Source: Neoceratodus forsteri (Eukaryota; Chordata; Ceratodontiformes; Ceratodontidae). From it: 64,000 nucleotides of DNA. Within the stretch, counting starts at the first letter, position 1. Each line of letters begins with the position of its first letter. Shown in pieces: positions 1-10,002 of the stretch. The translations under genes and the position numbers were made by a program. The DNA lies in contig CM057453.1 in NCBI GenBank assembly GCA_016271365.2, positions 503,833,001-503,897,000 of the forward strand. The letters are read 5' to 3'. Below the pieces are notes generated by a model. The model did not search any database. It was not told where the DNA came from and saw nothing but the letters and a program-made list of their open reading frames with translations.

Positions 1-752
1 GGCCTTGTGCTTGGGATCTGTCCTGCTGAAAGGTGAAGTTTCTCCCAAGCTTCAGTTTTTTAGCAGACTGAAGCAGGTTCTCTTGCAGTATCTCCCTGTA
101 TTTTGCTCCATTCATTCTTCCTTCAATTTTAACAAGATGCCCAGTCCCTGCTGATGAAAAGCATCCCCACAGCATGATGCTGCCACCACCATACTTCACT
201 GTAGGGATGGTGTTTCTCGAGGCATGGGCAGTGTTAGGTTTGTGCCACACATAGCGCTTTGAATTTTGGCCAAAAATCTCTATCTTGGTCTCATCAGACC
301 ACAAAATCTTGTGCCACATCTTAGCTGGGTCACTCATGCTTTCTGGCAAACTCCAGATGTGCTTTGATATAGTTCTTTTTGAGTGATAGCTTCTTTCTAG
401 CCACTCTCCCATACAGGCCAGTATTATGCAGAGCTCTTGATATAGTTGACTGGTGCACCTTCACTCCACTCTCAGCCACTGAACTCTGTAGCTCCTTCAA
501 AGTGATTGTTGGCCTCTCTGTGGCTTCCCTCACTAGTCTCCTTCTTGTTCGGACGCTGAGTTTTGAGGGACGGCCTTGTCTACGTAGTGCCTGGGTGGTG
601 TGATGCAGCTTCCACTTCCTCACTATTGAGCCAACAGTGCACACTGGGATATCCAAACACTTGGATATTATTTTGTACCCTTTTCCTAATTTATGCATGT
701 CTATTACTTTATCTCTAACTTCCTTAGAATGCTCTTTAGTCTTCATTTTCAC
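1..752 (-). pseudogene. Tc1-like transposase, frameshifted and partial
   Basis: A cut-and-paste transposase. Minus-strand residues from the ATG at 752 give about 140 residues of the paired-type helix-turn-helix region (KVIDMHKLGKGYKIISKCL, then GRPSKLS and a second helix-turn-helix). Near 335 a short deletion shifts the frame. In the new frame the catalytic domain continues with [11 protein letters not shown], holding the first catalytic Asp, and [16 protein letters not shown]. Near position 20 the second catalytic motif is damaged: the usual QQDNDPKH block reads SRTDPKH, consistent with a small deletion. The last part (normally ending in the third acidic residue) lies outside the window. It was once active in the nucleus on its own terminal repeats and is now inactive. 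Confidence 0.92.
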
Positions 753-1137
753 ACCCTTCCTTCAGATTCACAGTCTGACCAATGGTCATTAAACTGAGGA
801 GGAGGGGTTTTATCCAGAAAATGTGAGCTACTTTAATGTTTCAGAGGTGAGGCCAATTGTAAGCCAATCGTGTCCTCGTTAGGGCAATATTTTTCATCTG
901 TGTAAACTTGGAGCTTCCAGAGCACAGGGGTTGAATACTTATGCAAACAGCATATTTCAGTTATTTATTTTTCTTAAACATATTTTCTAACATAAAACCA
1001 ATGTCACTTTAAAATAATTATTTTGAGGGTCAGTCTTTTTAAACAAATATTACACAGAACAAAATCTCAATGTATCATTTGTAATCCAGACAAATCTGAT
1101 AACTTTCAAGGGGGTTGAATACTTTTGCAAGTCACTG
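1..1137 (-). mobile_element. Tc1-like DNA transposon, 3' part cut by window start
   Basis: A Tc1/mariner element read on the minus strand. Its outer end is visible at 1112-1137: the terminal repeat reads inward as CAGTGACTTGCAAAAGTATT, next to a TA dinucleotide (1138-1139), which is the target used by this superfamily. The transposase remnant occupies 1-752, and 753-1111 is untranslated leader with no other feature seen. The opposite end lies before position 1. The TA lies beside a CA microsatellite. The family call is firm; the copy is dead. Confidence 0.93.
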
Positions 1138-1138
1138 T

Positions 1139-1140
<2 letters not shown>

Positions 1141-1179
<39 letters not shown>
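1141..1179. repeat. (CA)n microsatellite
   Basis: About 18 uninterrupted AC units, between the Tc1 terminus (TA at 1138-1139) and the Penelope-like fragment. Reading frames that cross it on either strand are artefacts. Confidence 0.98.
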
Positions 1180-1182
<3 letters not shown>

Positions 1183-1366
1183 TCATTAACAAAGAATCAA
1201 AATTGAAACATGATTTATTGATTAATATATGTATACAATTATACAAAAATGATTGCTTTTTAATAAACGATCTTAAATCAAAGCCTGAGTCGAGACCTGG
1301 ATGTTGTTGGGCTTTTAATTTTAGAATCCAGAAAGCTTCACGTTGTAGAACTAAATCATTAAAATC
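1180..1366 (-). pseudogene. Penelope-like element, C-terminal endonuclease fragment
   Basis: The minus strand encodes LQREAFWILKLKAQQHPGLD followed by SGFDLRSFI. This resembles the last block of the GIY-YIG endonuclease domain of Penelope-like retroelements, where an R-E-A-F/Y-W-I pair is followed by a P-x-G-L-N/D tail; the Glu is the conserved metal-binding residue. Only about 35 residues remain, then an AT-rich 3' tail that runs into the CA repeat. The upstream boundary is a C10 run at 1367-1376, after which DIRS-type coding sequence begins. The match is short and from memory of the family, so confidence is moderate. Confidence 0.55.
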
Positions 1367-1376
1367 CCCCCCCCCA

Positions 1377-2735
1377 GGTGCTGGACAAACTTTAATGGCT
1401 ACATCCTCAGCAGCCAAGCATGCAGGTGGTGGGACCATAGATCTGAGTGGACCAGGGGCCCCCTGTTCTGGGACAGTAGGCCCCACACAGGGGCAACTTA
1501 ACCGGAGGTTCCATAGCCAGATGCTGCAAGAGTGGAAACTATATCTGTTGAGGCCAGAGAAGGGTGACCAGTATTATGGTGGCCCATTTACCCACAGTTT
1601 GAATAGAACCCTCTGAATGAGACGGATTGGAGGGAATGCAATGCAATGCATAAAGGAACTTCCCCACTCCAGGGAAGGGGCAATGTGTCTTGCCAAAGAA
1701 CTCCAGGCCCTGGGGTAAGCAAAAAAGTGGCAGTTTTATGTTACATGAGGATGCAAAAAGGTCCAACTCTGGATGACCCCATCTTGAGAAGAGGTCATCT
1801 ACCATGGAGGTTAGACATTTGCACTCATGTACTCAAGAATGGGAATGACTTAGCCTGTCTGCTATGACATTTTGGACTCCTGAGAGAAAAATGGCTGCCA
1901 ACTGCAGGCCATGAGACAGTGTCACTGCAACACCTTCACTGCTTCTTTGCACAGAGGGTACCAGAGAGTGCCCTCTTGCTTGTTCATACAGTACATCACA
2001 CTGATGTTGTCCATTCGTAGCAACAGGGGACCTGGACAGAGGTAGACTGTGAAGGCCTGGAGACCAAGAAGAACAGCCCTCATCTCCAGAACACTGACGT
2101 GGAGATCCAAATCTCGGTCTGTCTACACTCCCTGGGTCTGATACAGCCCCAGGTGGGCACCTTAATCCAACCCAGGAGCATTTGTTGTGAGGACTTGCTC
2201 TGGTGTTGGGGGGGGGAAATGGAACTCTCTATAGCAAGTGCAGGGGATCCATCCACCACAGGAGAGACTTTTTGAGAGGAGACATGAAGAGAATCATTTA
2301 ATCCAACTCGTACATCAATTGGTCCCACTGCACCCAAAGAACCCATTGTGGAACTCTCATAGGGAGGCTTGCCAACAGGATGGTTATGATGGCAGCTGCC
2401 ATAAGTCCCAGGAGGTGGAGCATAGTCCTGATGGACATATAATGGTTCCTGTGTACTAGATGGGCCTGACCCACCAAGGGCTCAGCTCTGACACATTGCC
2501 CACTGCCACATCCAATACCGCCCCAATATATTAGAGGTGTTGGCATGGGCTGAGAATGGATTTCGCTACACTGACCATGACACCAGGTCCTCATACAACT
2601 GCTGAGTTCAAGATACTGTGTACTGGATGACCTCCCTGAATGGGCCCTGCAGGAGCCAGTCATCCAAGTAAGAGAAGCCATAAAGCTCTTCCTTCTGGAG
2701 GACTGCTGCCACAACCGTGAAGCATTTGGTAAATA
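1377..2735 (-). pseudogene. DIRS-type element: end of reverse transcriptase and RNase H
   Basis: Third segment of the DIRS-type pol. From high to low coordinate, the minus strand gives the RT active-site block FSYLDDWLLQGPF (YLDD at 2659-2670), a connection region (MLHLLGLMAA), an RNase H-like block with VLEMRAVLLGLQAF and MDNISVMYCMNKQEGT, and then the downstream block RWGHPELDLFASSCNIKLP typical of DIRS/Ngaro pol proteins. Several frameshifts separate these pieces. The sequence stops at a C10 run beside the Penelope fragment. No tyrosine recombinase, the usual last DIRS domain, is present. The segment joins 3601-3804 across the pogo insertion. Confidence 0.85.
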
Positions 2736-3600
2736 CTGTATTTCACTGTTTTGAAGCCGCGGCTTCTATTACAAAATCTTATTCTGATGTACGGCAACAA
2801 TTCAGGGGCGGTGTCAATTCGAGGGTGGCTTATATTGGTAATTGCCCAGTAATGGTTTGTTGAACTGCACCGAGCATGAGGGTAATTGGCTGGTAGCTGG
2901 AGGAAAAACAAGGGACTGGAGAAAAAAAAAAAAGAGCACCTTCTGTCAATGATTAGTGAAGCTGGCAGGGTGCAGGTCAAAAACCCTCTTACCTGAATGA
3001 GGAGGCTGTGCTAGCTAATTAGCTAGCACTGCAGAGGGAGCAGCACATCTGAGTCACCAGGACGATATCACGCTGAAAGCCGCTTTCCTGATCAATAACC
3101 CCGAATTCAAAACTAGCCGTTGGTGTGTAGACCGCTTCTTTGTGCAGTGTGGGTTTACAATTCGCCAGTGCACCACAGTCAAAATCCGTCCCCCTGATGA
3201 TCAACACAGGGAAAAAAAAAAAAAGGAACCTGTTTCCCGTGTCTCCTGTTTGTGTTGTGGAAATAATGACTTACCGGTAACTGGAGCCACCAGCTGGGAA
3301 GCATGGAACTACGGTAGGGACATTATTCCGATAGCGAGTGGGGGGTATGAAATAACATTTAAAGTCCGAGTGGTTAGCGGAGGCTGGTGAGTACAATACC
3401 GCAGCATGCAGCACGCAAATCTTAAATTGAAGTGAATTGAGGGGCTAAAAACATAAAAGACAGCACAGTGTTACACGGTGTTACTATATTTCAACAAGAT
3501 TTTGACCGAATTGGTTCAAGCTTATATTCAAGGGCGGCTTCTATTAGTAAAACTGAAATGATGTGTGGCATTTGAGGGCGGTTCCTATCGTTATCCGCAG
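2736..3600 (+). mobile_element. pogo-like DNA transposon inserted in DIRS pol
   Basis: An 865-bp insertion whose ends read CTG...CAG and are flanked by TA at 2734-2735 and 3601-3602, the Tc1/mariner/pogo target. Both ends carry degenerate subterminal copies of a GGGCGGCTTCTATT-type motif (around 2755-2850 and 3530-3590), which I associate with pogo-group ends. Internally the plus strand keeps a CENP-B/pogo-type DNA-binding fragment. Removing the insert and one TA brings DIRS RT motifs together, which supports the boundaries. It is a deleted, non-autonomous copy; the DDE domain is not seen. Confidence 0.72.
3050..3215 (+). pseudogene. pogo transposase CENP-B-type helix-turn-helix fragment
   Basis: An open plus-strand stretch includes NPEFKTSRWCVDRFFVQCGF and TIRQCTTVK. 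It fits the second helix-turn-helix of pogo/Tigger/CENP-B proteins (consensus F-K-A-S-x-x-W-x-x-R-F-x-x-R-x-x-x-x-x-R). It is followed by an A-rich run at 3210-3223 where homology ends. It would bind the terminal repeats of the transposon. Only about 50 residues survive. Identification rests on the W/F/R spacing, so it is likely but not certain. Confidence 0.6.
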
Positions 3601-3804
3601 TACCGAGGATAAACCAAAAGGCAAAACTTGGAACTGATAATGGCTGTCCTCCAGCACAAAGTGGAGGTATTGCCTGTGGCATGTCCTGATTCTGATATGA
3701 ATGCAATCATCCTTCATGTTCAGAGCACAAAGCCAATCCCCTTTTTTACAGTACTGTTTATTGCTGGGAAACAACCTGGGAACTGTTTTTACTACTAGAG
3801 CCAC
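3601..3804 (-). pseudogene. DIRS-type reverse transcriptase, middle segment
   Basis: Second segment of the DIRS pol. The minus strand reads KKGDWLCALNMKDDCIHIRI, matching the RT block with a catalytic Asp (usually L-D-L-x-D-A-Y-x-H-I; here one change gives KDDCIHI), then HRQYLHFV and YQFQVLPFGLSSV. It breaks off at the TA where the pogo element enters (3601) and on the other side at about 3804, where the CR1-group LINE begins. The upstream continuation is at 26251. The exact upper boundary is uncertain by up to about 50 bp. Confidence 0.85.
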
Positions 3805-4162
3805 TTAATTAGAGGCTCTACTAGCATTTTTTTAAGTATTTGGCTCAAATTCACAGATAGCTTTGCTGCGTGACCCCGGGAGTCACTTCCGAGTCACAGA
3901 TTGTTATATTTACTCAGCCTGCGGCGAGCAGGGTGAGCGTGCACTGGTGCGCGCGAAGATGCACGCAAAGACGTGCATCTGCGCATGTCGAGCATGAAGA
4001 GAGTTAGACTATAAACAAAGAAAATATAGCTCTAGGTACATAGTAGACAACGAGGGGTACCAGGAGGAAGTAACTGAGTAAGTTGGCTGTCTCTTTAAAT
4101 CATAAAGAACAATAGTACAAATATGGTACCAATAATACTATTAGCAGAGGGGGTAAAAGGTA

Positions 4163-5405
4163 TTGAGTGTGAATCGTGCAAAATGTACCAATGATACGGA
4201 CACTCCCCTGACATTCATCTGCAGTAAATGTGAGGAAAATGCAATTATGGCAACTGAAATAAAGATGTTTAGCGTCAGGCTTCAGGCCCTCGAGGAGAGT
4301 CAGTTACACATGAGTATTAGGTTACAGGAAAAGGATACTAATGCCACACCTACTAACATACAACAAAACGAGGCTACAAAACAAGTTTATGTGACTGGAA
4401 TTAACTGTGATTCTAGCAGAGAAACACAAGTACCTGAAACCTCCCCAAAAAAGAACTCTGGTAAAAAGCACAGTAAAAAAACATACAAGGTAAGATTAAA
4501 ACACAAATAGTGATGAAACAGAATGGTTTTGAGTCCAAGCAAATAAGGTTCCAAAGAGAGGAGGAAGAAGGGCAACAAAATTTCAATTGTCTGTTTTGAA
4601 CCAATTTGTTCCCCTAATTATTTATGAGGAGATACAGAATGAAAAGGAAACATGTGAAAATGAACCCTGTTCCCCGTTAAATCAGGATACACAAACATCT
4701 TTAAATAAAGATAGAAATAGGTTAAGTACTATTAATAATAGTGAAAGAGAAGGAACTACGCCTGTAATAAGTCATTACATAACAGAACCCCCTTTGCCTG
4801 AAGGTTTGAATGAGGACTTGCCATCAGGTAATCTAATATCATTCTCGGAACATATACTACTTGAAGATCTGGCAGATATGGATACAAATTCAGTAGTAAC
4901 AAGAGAAACTTTGTTATTGTGTGACTATATGGTCAAACACATAGATGGGGACATATGTAGTCCTGAGAAACATAACAGGACTCCATCAAGTTACAGTGGA
5001 GCCAAAATATCAGATATTACTAAAATGGCAACAAATATTATTAGAAATACTGAAGATAATCCCCTGATTATTGTGCATGCTGGGACAAATAATGTTTTAC
5101 ATGAGCCCAATATGAAAATAAAGCAAGACTATATTGCACTAACAAGTTTATCAACCTGACAGTGAAATAGTACTGTCAGAAATACTCCCAATACCAAAAG
5201 CAAACAGATATCAACACAGAAAAAGTCTACAAATCAATAATTGGTTAAGACTGTGGTGCTTGCAACAGGACATAAAGTGCATTACTCTTTGGGAAACAGT
5301 TAAAGGAAGGTACAAATTGTACTGCTGGGATGGCATGCACCTTAATAGAAGAGGGAGCAGGCTTCTGGGGAGACACATGATAGAATGCATAAATCTCTGT
5401 TTAAA
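4163..5405 (+). pseudogene. ORF1 of the host CR1-group LINE, SGNH-esterase type
   Basis: An ORF1 protein (RNA/lipid-associated in related LINEs; exact role unsettled). The start at 4163 leads into FICSKCEENAIMATEIKMF, a Cys pair followed by a coiled-coil-like stretch. After a break near 4510 the frame resumes at 4587. An SGNH-hydrolase domain follows: block I at about 4913 reads LLLCDYMVKHI where the family has GDS, so the nucleophile Ser is lost; then IIVHAGTNNVL (block III). After another frameshift at 5159, YCWDGMHLNREGSRLLG holds the D-x-x-H pair. At least two frameshifts and the Ser loss make it inactive. Confidence 0.82.
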
Positions 5406-5529
5406 CTAGATGCTAAGGGGGAGAGGAACAATCTTAGTACCTCTCTTGAATTAGGAACAACATGCATAACAGAAAGTATATCAAAAATTGGTGAAACAAA
5501 GAAGCAACAAAAGGAATAAGATTTGGATT

Positions 5530-6539
5530 TAAAAATCATATTAATAAATGCCAGAAGTCTCTGAAATAAGATTGATTTAGCTCACCTACAAACTCTATAA
5601 TAATAATATAACAATAATATAGACATATGCGGGGTAACTGAATCTTGGTTCAGTGACACTGATTGGAGTACAGATATAAAAGGCTACACCAAAATACAGA
5701 AACACAGGAAAGAGAGAAGAAGAGGAGGAGGAGGAGTGATATTTTACATAAAAGATATTCTAAAACCATATGAAATAAATAATTCCAGTGATAAAAATGA
5801 AATTATTTGGGTACAGAGTGGTATTTTACATAAAAGATAGTCTAACACCATATGAAATAAATAATTCCAGTGATAAAAATGAAATTATTTGGGTACAGAT
5901 TAAGCTGTTAAATAAAACTCTCACACTTGGATTAGGTTACAGGCCACCGGGACTAAATAATGAAGATGCTGAACAATTTCTGAATTATCTGGAACAACAG
6001 GAAATATTGAATAATACTATAATAATGGGTGATTTTAATTTCCCAAATATAAACTGGGAAACCTTGGATAGTAGCAGTCAATTAGATAAAACATTTGTTG
6101 ATTACACTATACAGCACAACTTGGACCAGTTAGTTACAAAATCTACAAGGGGAAACAATATTCTTGATTTAATATTAACTAAGGTGATGGATGATATACG
6201 TGGGATTAGACTAGCTTCCCCATTAGGGGACAGTGATCATCAAATCATTGAATTTTTCTATAAAGCACGCTACAAAGAAACAAAAGGTAAAACATTATTA
6301 AGAAATTATCAAAAAACTAACTATAGTAAGATTAAAGAATATCTATCAACCTGGGATTGGAAGAAGGAATGCTTGAACCAAGAGTTAAGTACAGTATGGA
6401 ATATCTTTAAAAATCAATTAGAGTACCGTACAGATAAATGGGTACCAGTTAGTAGCAAATACAAAAACAACAAGAGACGCCCACCATGGTGGAATAGGGA
6501 TACCATGAAATTAATCTGAAAAAAGAAGAGGCTGTACAC
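5530..6539 (+). pseudogene. ORF2 endonuclease half of the host CR1-group LINE
   Basis: An apurinic/apyrimidinic-type endonuclease that nicks target DNA for reverse transcription. Visible blocks are INARSL (about 5545), VTESWFSDTDW with the catalytic Glu (about 5635), GGGGVIFYIKD, LGLGYRPPG, IIMGDFNFPNINW (about 6025, Asp and Asn), NILDLILTK and SDHQIIEF (about 6230), then the linker PPWWNRDTMKLI. Stops are present near 5563 and 5600. An 82-bp tandem duplication (5734-5899) shifts the frame. The segment ends at the antisense LINE near 6545; the reverse transcriptase continues at 7658. Confidence 0.88.
5734..5899 (+). repeat. 82-bp tandem duplication in endonuclease
   Basis: Two adjacent near-identical copies start at 5734 and 5816 (GAGTGRTATTTTACATAAAA to GGGTACAGA), offset 82 bp. 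Since 82 is not a multiple of 3, it breaks the endonuclease frame. It could be replication slippage or an assembly artefact. Confidence 0.9.
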
Positions 6540-6545
6540 CAAGTT

Positions 6546-7657
6546 GATTTGATGATTGATTGATTTGATTAAAAGTTTATTTTTTCACAGGAAATTCATT
6601 TGTTAGGACAAAGTCCCATTTACAACAACGTCCTGCATGTAGATTCTAATACAATTACCAATTAACAATTGACATTTAACATAACTAATACAAACAAACA
6701 AACATAATTGCACTCTACATACATACATTATTTAAAACACATACATAAAAAATACGAACTATTAAACAATTCATTTTTAAATTTAAAAAATCTAAATTTG
6801 TTTTCTGTGATTCAGTCAAACCATTCCAACTTAATGCTACTCTATTCTGGAGCATACTGTCCCCTAGTCTATTAAAGCTTCTATACATTGGGATATTGCT
6901 TAATGGATTCCTAGTCTTTATATATGATTCGTTATTTATCTTTCTTTTTAATTGCTTATACAAAGGATGGTTATACTTTTTGTGAATTATCTTATGACAT
7001 ATAGTAAGCCAGAGATAGTTTCTTTTTGCTTCAGGTTGAAGCCAATCAAACTTATTATAAATTATACAATGATGCTCATTTTTAATACTTCCGGAAGCAA
7101 ATTTACCTATCCTATAATATATTTGATTAACCAAATTTAAAGCCGTTTTAGTTTAATTCATGTAAATTACAGAACCATACTCCAATATGGGTAACAGCAT
7201 CTGTTTTGCCAATCGCTCCTTTGCCACCAAAGTAAGCTCCTGCAAGTCTTCTAAGGGCCCCTAATCTTTTATTCACTTTCTTTACCTGAACTGATATATA
7301 TGATTTACATATGTCATTCTAACATCTACTTGAAACCTAAGTTCTGTATGTTAATACATTTTCAATCTTTGTACCATCTTGTAAATGTAATTGTGGTTTG
7401 GGCTCTTTTCCTCTATATGAACCAATCGAAAACAACATAGTTTGTGTTTTTTTAGCATTCAAAAGAAGACCAGATTTACTGAACCATTTTTGCATTTGTA
7501 ACAAATCACTTTGAAGCGAATCCATCATACCTGTGAGACTGTCAGCAGACGCCACTAAAACAGTGTCGTCTGCATACAGTCTCACCTCACTATGTTTAAT
7601 TTCATGAACCAAATTATTAACATAAATATTAAATAATAATGAGATAAAGAATCCATC
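6546..7657 (-). mobile_element. 5'-truncated LINE in antisense, inserted in host LINE ORF2
   Basis: A LINE fragment of about 1.1 kb. Its 3' end is at the left, with a short TGAT-type tail (6546-6575). Its 5' end, truncated within the RT domain, is at about 7657, immediately before host-LINE sequence resumes (KYLKYKAETM). It contains the RT active site and the post-RT region. It belongs to the L2/CR1-like Jockey group; I cannot assign the family more closely. Positions 7140-7336 are part of it but show no clear protein. Confidence 0.8.
6715..7657 (-). pseudogene. LINE ORF2 C-terminal part (RT end and post-RT region)
   Basis: Minus strand from 7657: FNIYVNNLV, then VRLYADDTVLVASAD with an intact YADD catalytic box (about 7565), WFSKSGLLLNAKKTQTMLFS (the standard RT block after YADD), and fading sequence to 7337. 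A second in-frame stretch (7134-6715) matches LINE C-terminal ends: YNKFDWLQPEAKRNYLWLT, then RVALSWNGLTESQKTNL, equivalent to the W-N-x-L-P block. There are at least two frame breaks. The element was 5'-truncated on insertion, so it was never a complete gene here. Confidence 0.82.
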
Positions 7658-8338
7658 AAGTATCTTAAATACAAAGCGGAAACAATGTAACAAACAACTA
7701 AAAGCTATGATCAGGAGAGCTAAAAGAAATATGGAAATAAACTTGGTAAACAAAACAAAGGATAATAAAAAACATTTTTTTTAATTATATAGGATCATTA
7801 AGAGGCAATCAAAAGGGGATAGGGCCAATAGTAACACATAATGGAACAATAACAGAAGAGGTGGATATAGCTTCAGAATTAAACACATATTGTTTGAGTG
7901 TGTATCAACCCAAAGAAGCATTAGTTAAACCATCAATAAACTCAAAACATGAATATATTCCTGTTACAGAAAAGGAAATCACTACAATTATAAAAGGATT
8001 AAAATCAAATAGTTCAGCAGGACTGGATGGTACAACTCTAGGAGTTGGTAAATGAATTAGTGGGACCAATAACTTATCTTTTTAATATATCACTAAAAAA
8101 TGGAAAGACAATACCTGAATGGGGACAAGCTTATATAACTCCAATACATAAGTTAGGATCAAGATCAGAAGTTAAAAACTTCAGACCCCTAAGTTTGACT
8201 TCACTTTTAGGAAAAATATTAGAAAGAGTCATTCAACATAGAATATTAAATAATTTGGCAAATGAACAGATAGTAGACATTTCACAACATGGATTCACTA
8301 AGGGAAGATCATGCCTCATCCATTTAATAACCTTTTTT
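7658..8338 (+). pseudogene. Host LINE ORF2, linker and N-terminal RT
   Basis: Second piece of the host CR1-group LINE. It resumes with KYLKYKAETM and RRAKRNMEINLV, then NYIGSLRGNQKGIGPIV, ELNTYCLSVYQPK, and the RT entry SSAGLDGTTL (usual G-P-D-G; here G-L-D-G). After a frame change at about 8045 come WGQAYITPIHKLGSRSEVKN, FRPLSLTSLLGKILERVI and HGFTKGRSCLIHLITFF. It stops at about 8338, where the L2 LINE begins, and continues at 13371. Confidence 0.87.
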
Positions 8339-8365
8339 GAGCCAGTGAGCGTAGCCTTGCTTCTC

Positions 8366-9567
8366 AGGCAGTCTTCTGGTAGTGGGAGCATCACGCAGGG
8401 GCCCTCCCCCCACCCCCGAACAGAGCTTGGCCTCAGGAGGTCGCGAGGCCAGTGAGGCTAGGGCTCTCCCCATCCTCTCTAATCGAGCCCGGCTCCAACG
8501 AACTGAGGGCCGCCAGGAACCGAGGCTCTCCTGCCCCCGACACAGAATACCTGCCTCTTCACAAGGCAGTCTTCTGGTAGTGAGAGCATCAGCGCAGGGG
8601 CTCTCCCACCCCTGAACAGAGCTTGGGTGCTCCAGGAGGTCGCGAGGGCAGCGAGGCTGAGGGCTCTCCCCCATCCCCTGAATCGGAGCCCGCGGCTCCC
8701 AACTGAGGGCCGCTTTCAGGAACCTAGGTTCTCCCACCCCGACACAGAATACCTGCTCTCTTCACAAGGTAGCCAAAGGACAGGCCCCCTTTGACAAAGG
8801 GAGCTCATCTGGGATTCGCGCCTTTTTTGGCATTTGTCTTTTGCTTTCATACAAAGCTCCTTTTTTCCCCTCTACAGTTTAAAGCAGTTCCTCACCAGTT
8901 AAATGCAAAGCCTTTTTTTCCCTTATTTGTCCCCACAACAGTTTAGATTGTTTCTATTTTCCAATATTTACTGAACTGCACTGTATTGTTGACTGCTTGT
9001 GAGTTATCTTAATTGCATTGTACTGTACACGTTGCTGATTAGATTTACCTAATTACTTAAAGTCTAGGAACTGTCCTGCTGTTTGCACCCTGTTGTTTTT
9101 ACAAGATTTGCTCACTGCCAGTAATTCAACCCCTGATAGAGTAAGAGTTAAAAAAAAAAAAAAAAAAAATCTGCTTCCTGCTGAATACTATTTAAAGACT
9201 GCCTACCTTTTCCACTCCTCAGGCAGTCTTCTGGTAGTGGTAGCATCGCAGAGGGACTCTCCCCCAACCCCCCGAACAGAGCTCGGCGCTCCACGAGGTT
9301 GCGAGGGCCAGTGAGGCACAGGGGCTCTCCCCCATTCCCTGAATCGGAGCTCCATGCTCCCAACAAACTGAGGGCCGTTTTCAGGAACCAGAGGTTCTCC
9401 CCCCCCCGACACAGAATACCTGCTCTCTTCACAAGGTAGCCAAAGGACAGGTCCCCTTTGACAAAGGGAGCTCATCTGGGATTCACGCCTTTTTTGGCAT
9501 TTGTCTTTTGCTTTCATACAAAGCTCCTTTTTCCCCCTCTTCAGTTTAAAGCAGTTCCTCACCAGTT
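8366..9567 (+). repeat. Monomer-like repeats in the L2-B leader
   Basis: A GC-rich unit starting AGGCAGTCTTCTGGTAGTG recurs at 8366, 8564 and 9221 (about 200 bp each, ending in ACAGAATACCTGCTCTTCACA). Copies 2 and 3 are each followed by a shared stretch of about 130 bp (8769-8899 and 9434-9567) holding CTCATCTGGGATTC and CATTTGTCTTTTGC. Between them lies a unique AT-rich spacer (8900-9220) with an A20 run at 9150-9169. Such leader monomers act as promoters in some LINEs; that role here is inference. Confidence 0.85.
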
Positions 9568-10002
9568 CTGCCCTGAGTCGCTCGCGCGATTGCTCCCTGC
9601 CCGCCCCAATGCCCTCCACCCTTGGCTGGTGTTACTTATATAGACGTTATGCTCACGATACTTTGACGCTATCGCATGGTTTTTTCCATCAGCCTAGTTT
9701 TCCATTAGCTCCTTATATCTTTTGGGCACTAGAGGGAGCTGTTCTGTTTTATCTTACTAAATACTCTCTGCTGCTAATTCTACCACTTAAGGTTGGTTCT
9801 TAGGTGCTTATCTTCTTGCCTTCTGCCCTCTCTCTGCCTAGCCTTCTGCTCTGCCCCCCCATATAGCTCCCTATCTACTCTATATTATGTCTCCCCCACC
9901 CCTGGTGGCTCTCCTTATGGGGTCTCTTTGCCTTCATACCCTCTCTGGGCTCTCCTGTTCCTTCACTCCTTCCTCATCTACCAAAGTTCACCCACCTGAC
10001 AA

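Larger units (their letters stand above)
3805..6545 (+). mobile_element. CR1-group LINE (host LINE), piece 1: leader, ORF1, endonuclease
   Basis: First of six pieces of one LINE inserted in the DIRS pol; the others are 7658-8338, 13371-13416, 14537-14631, 23429-24470 and 26232-26250. Position 3805-4162 is a leader without coding sequence. ORF1 (about 4163-5405) and the endonuclease half of ORF2 (5530-6539) follow. An esterase-type ORF1, an apurinic-type endonuclease and an 8-bp repeated 3' end place it in the CR1/Jockey group. No target duplication is visible, as is usual for CR1. Confidence 0.85.

Noticed and set aside
1125..1616. Long plus-strand frame starting in a His-Thr repeat
   Set aside because: The start is translation of the CA microsatellite, and the rest is antisense to the Penelope and DIRS segments.
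8382..9432. GC-rich frames in the L2-B leader (both strands)
   Set aside because: They follow the repeat units and break at indels between copies; no ORF1-type motif is present.
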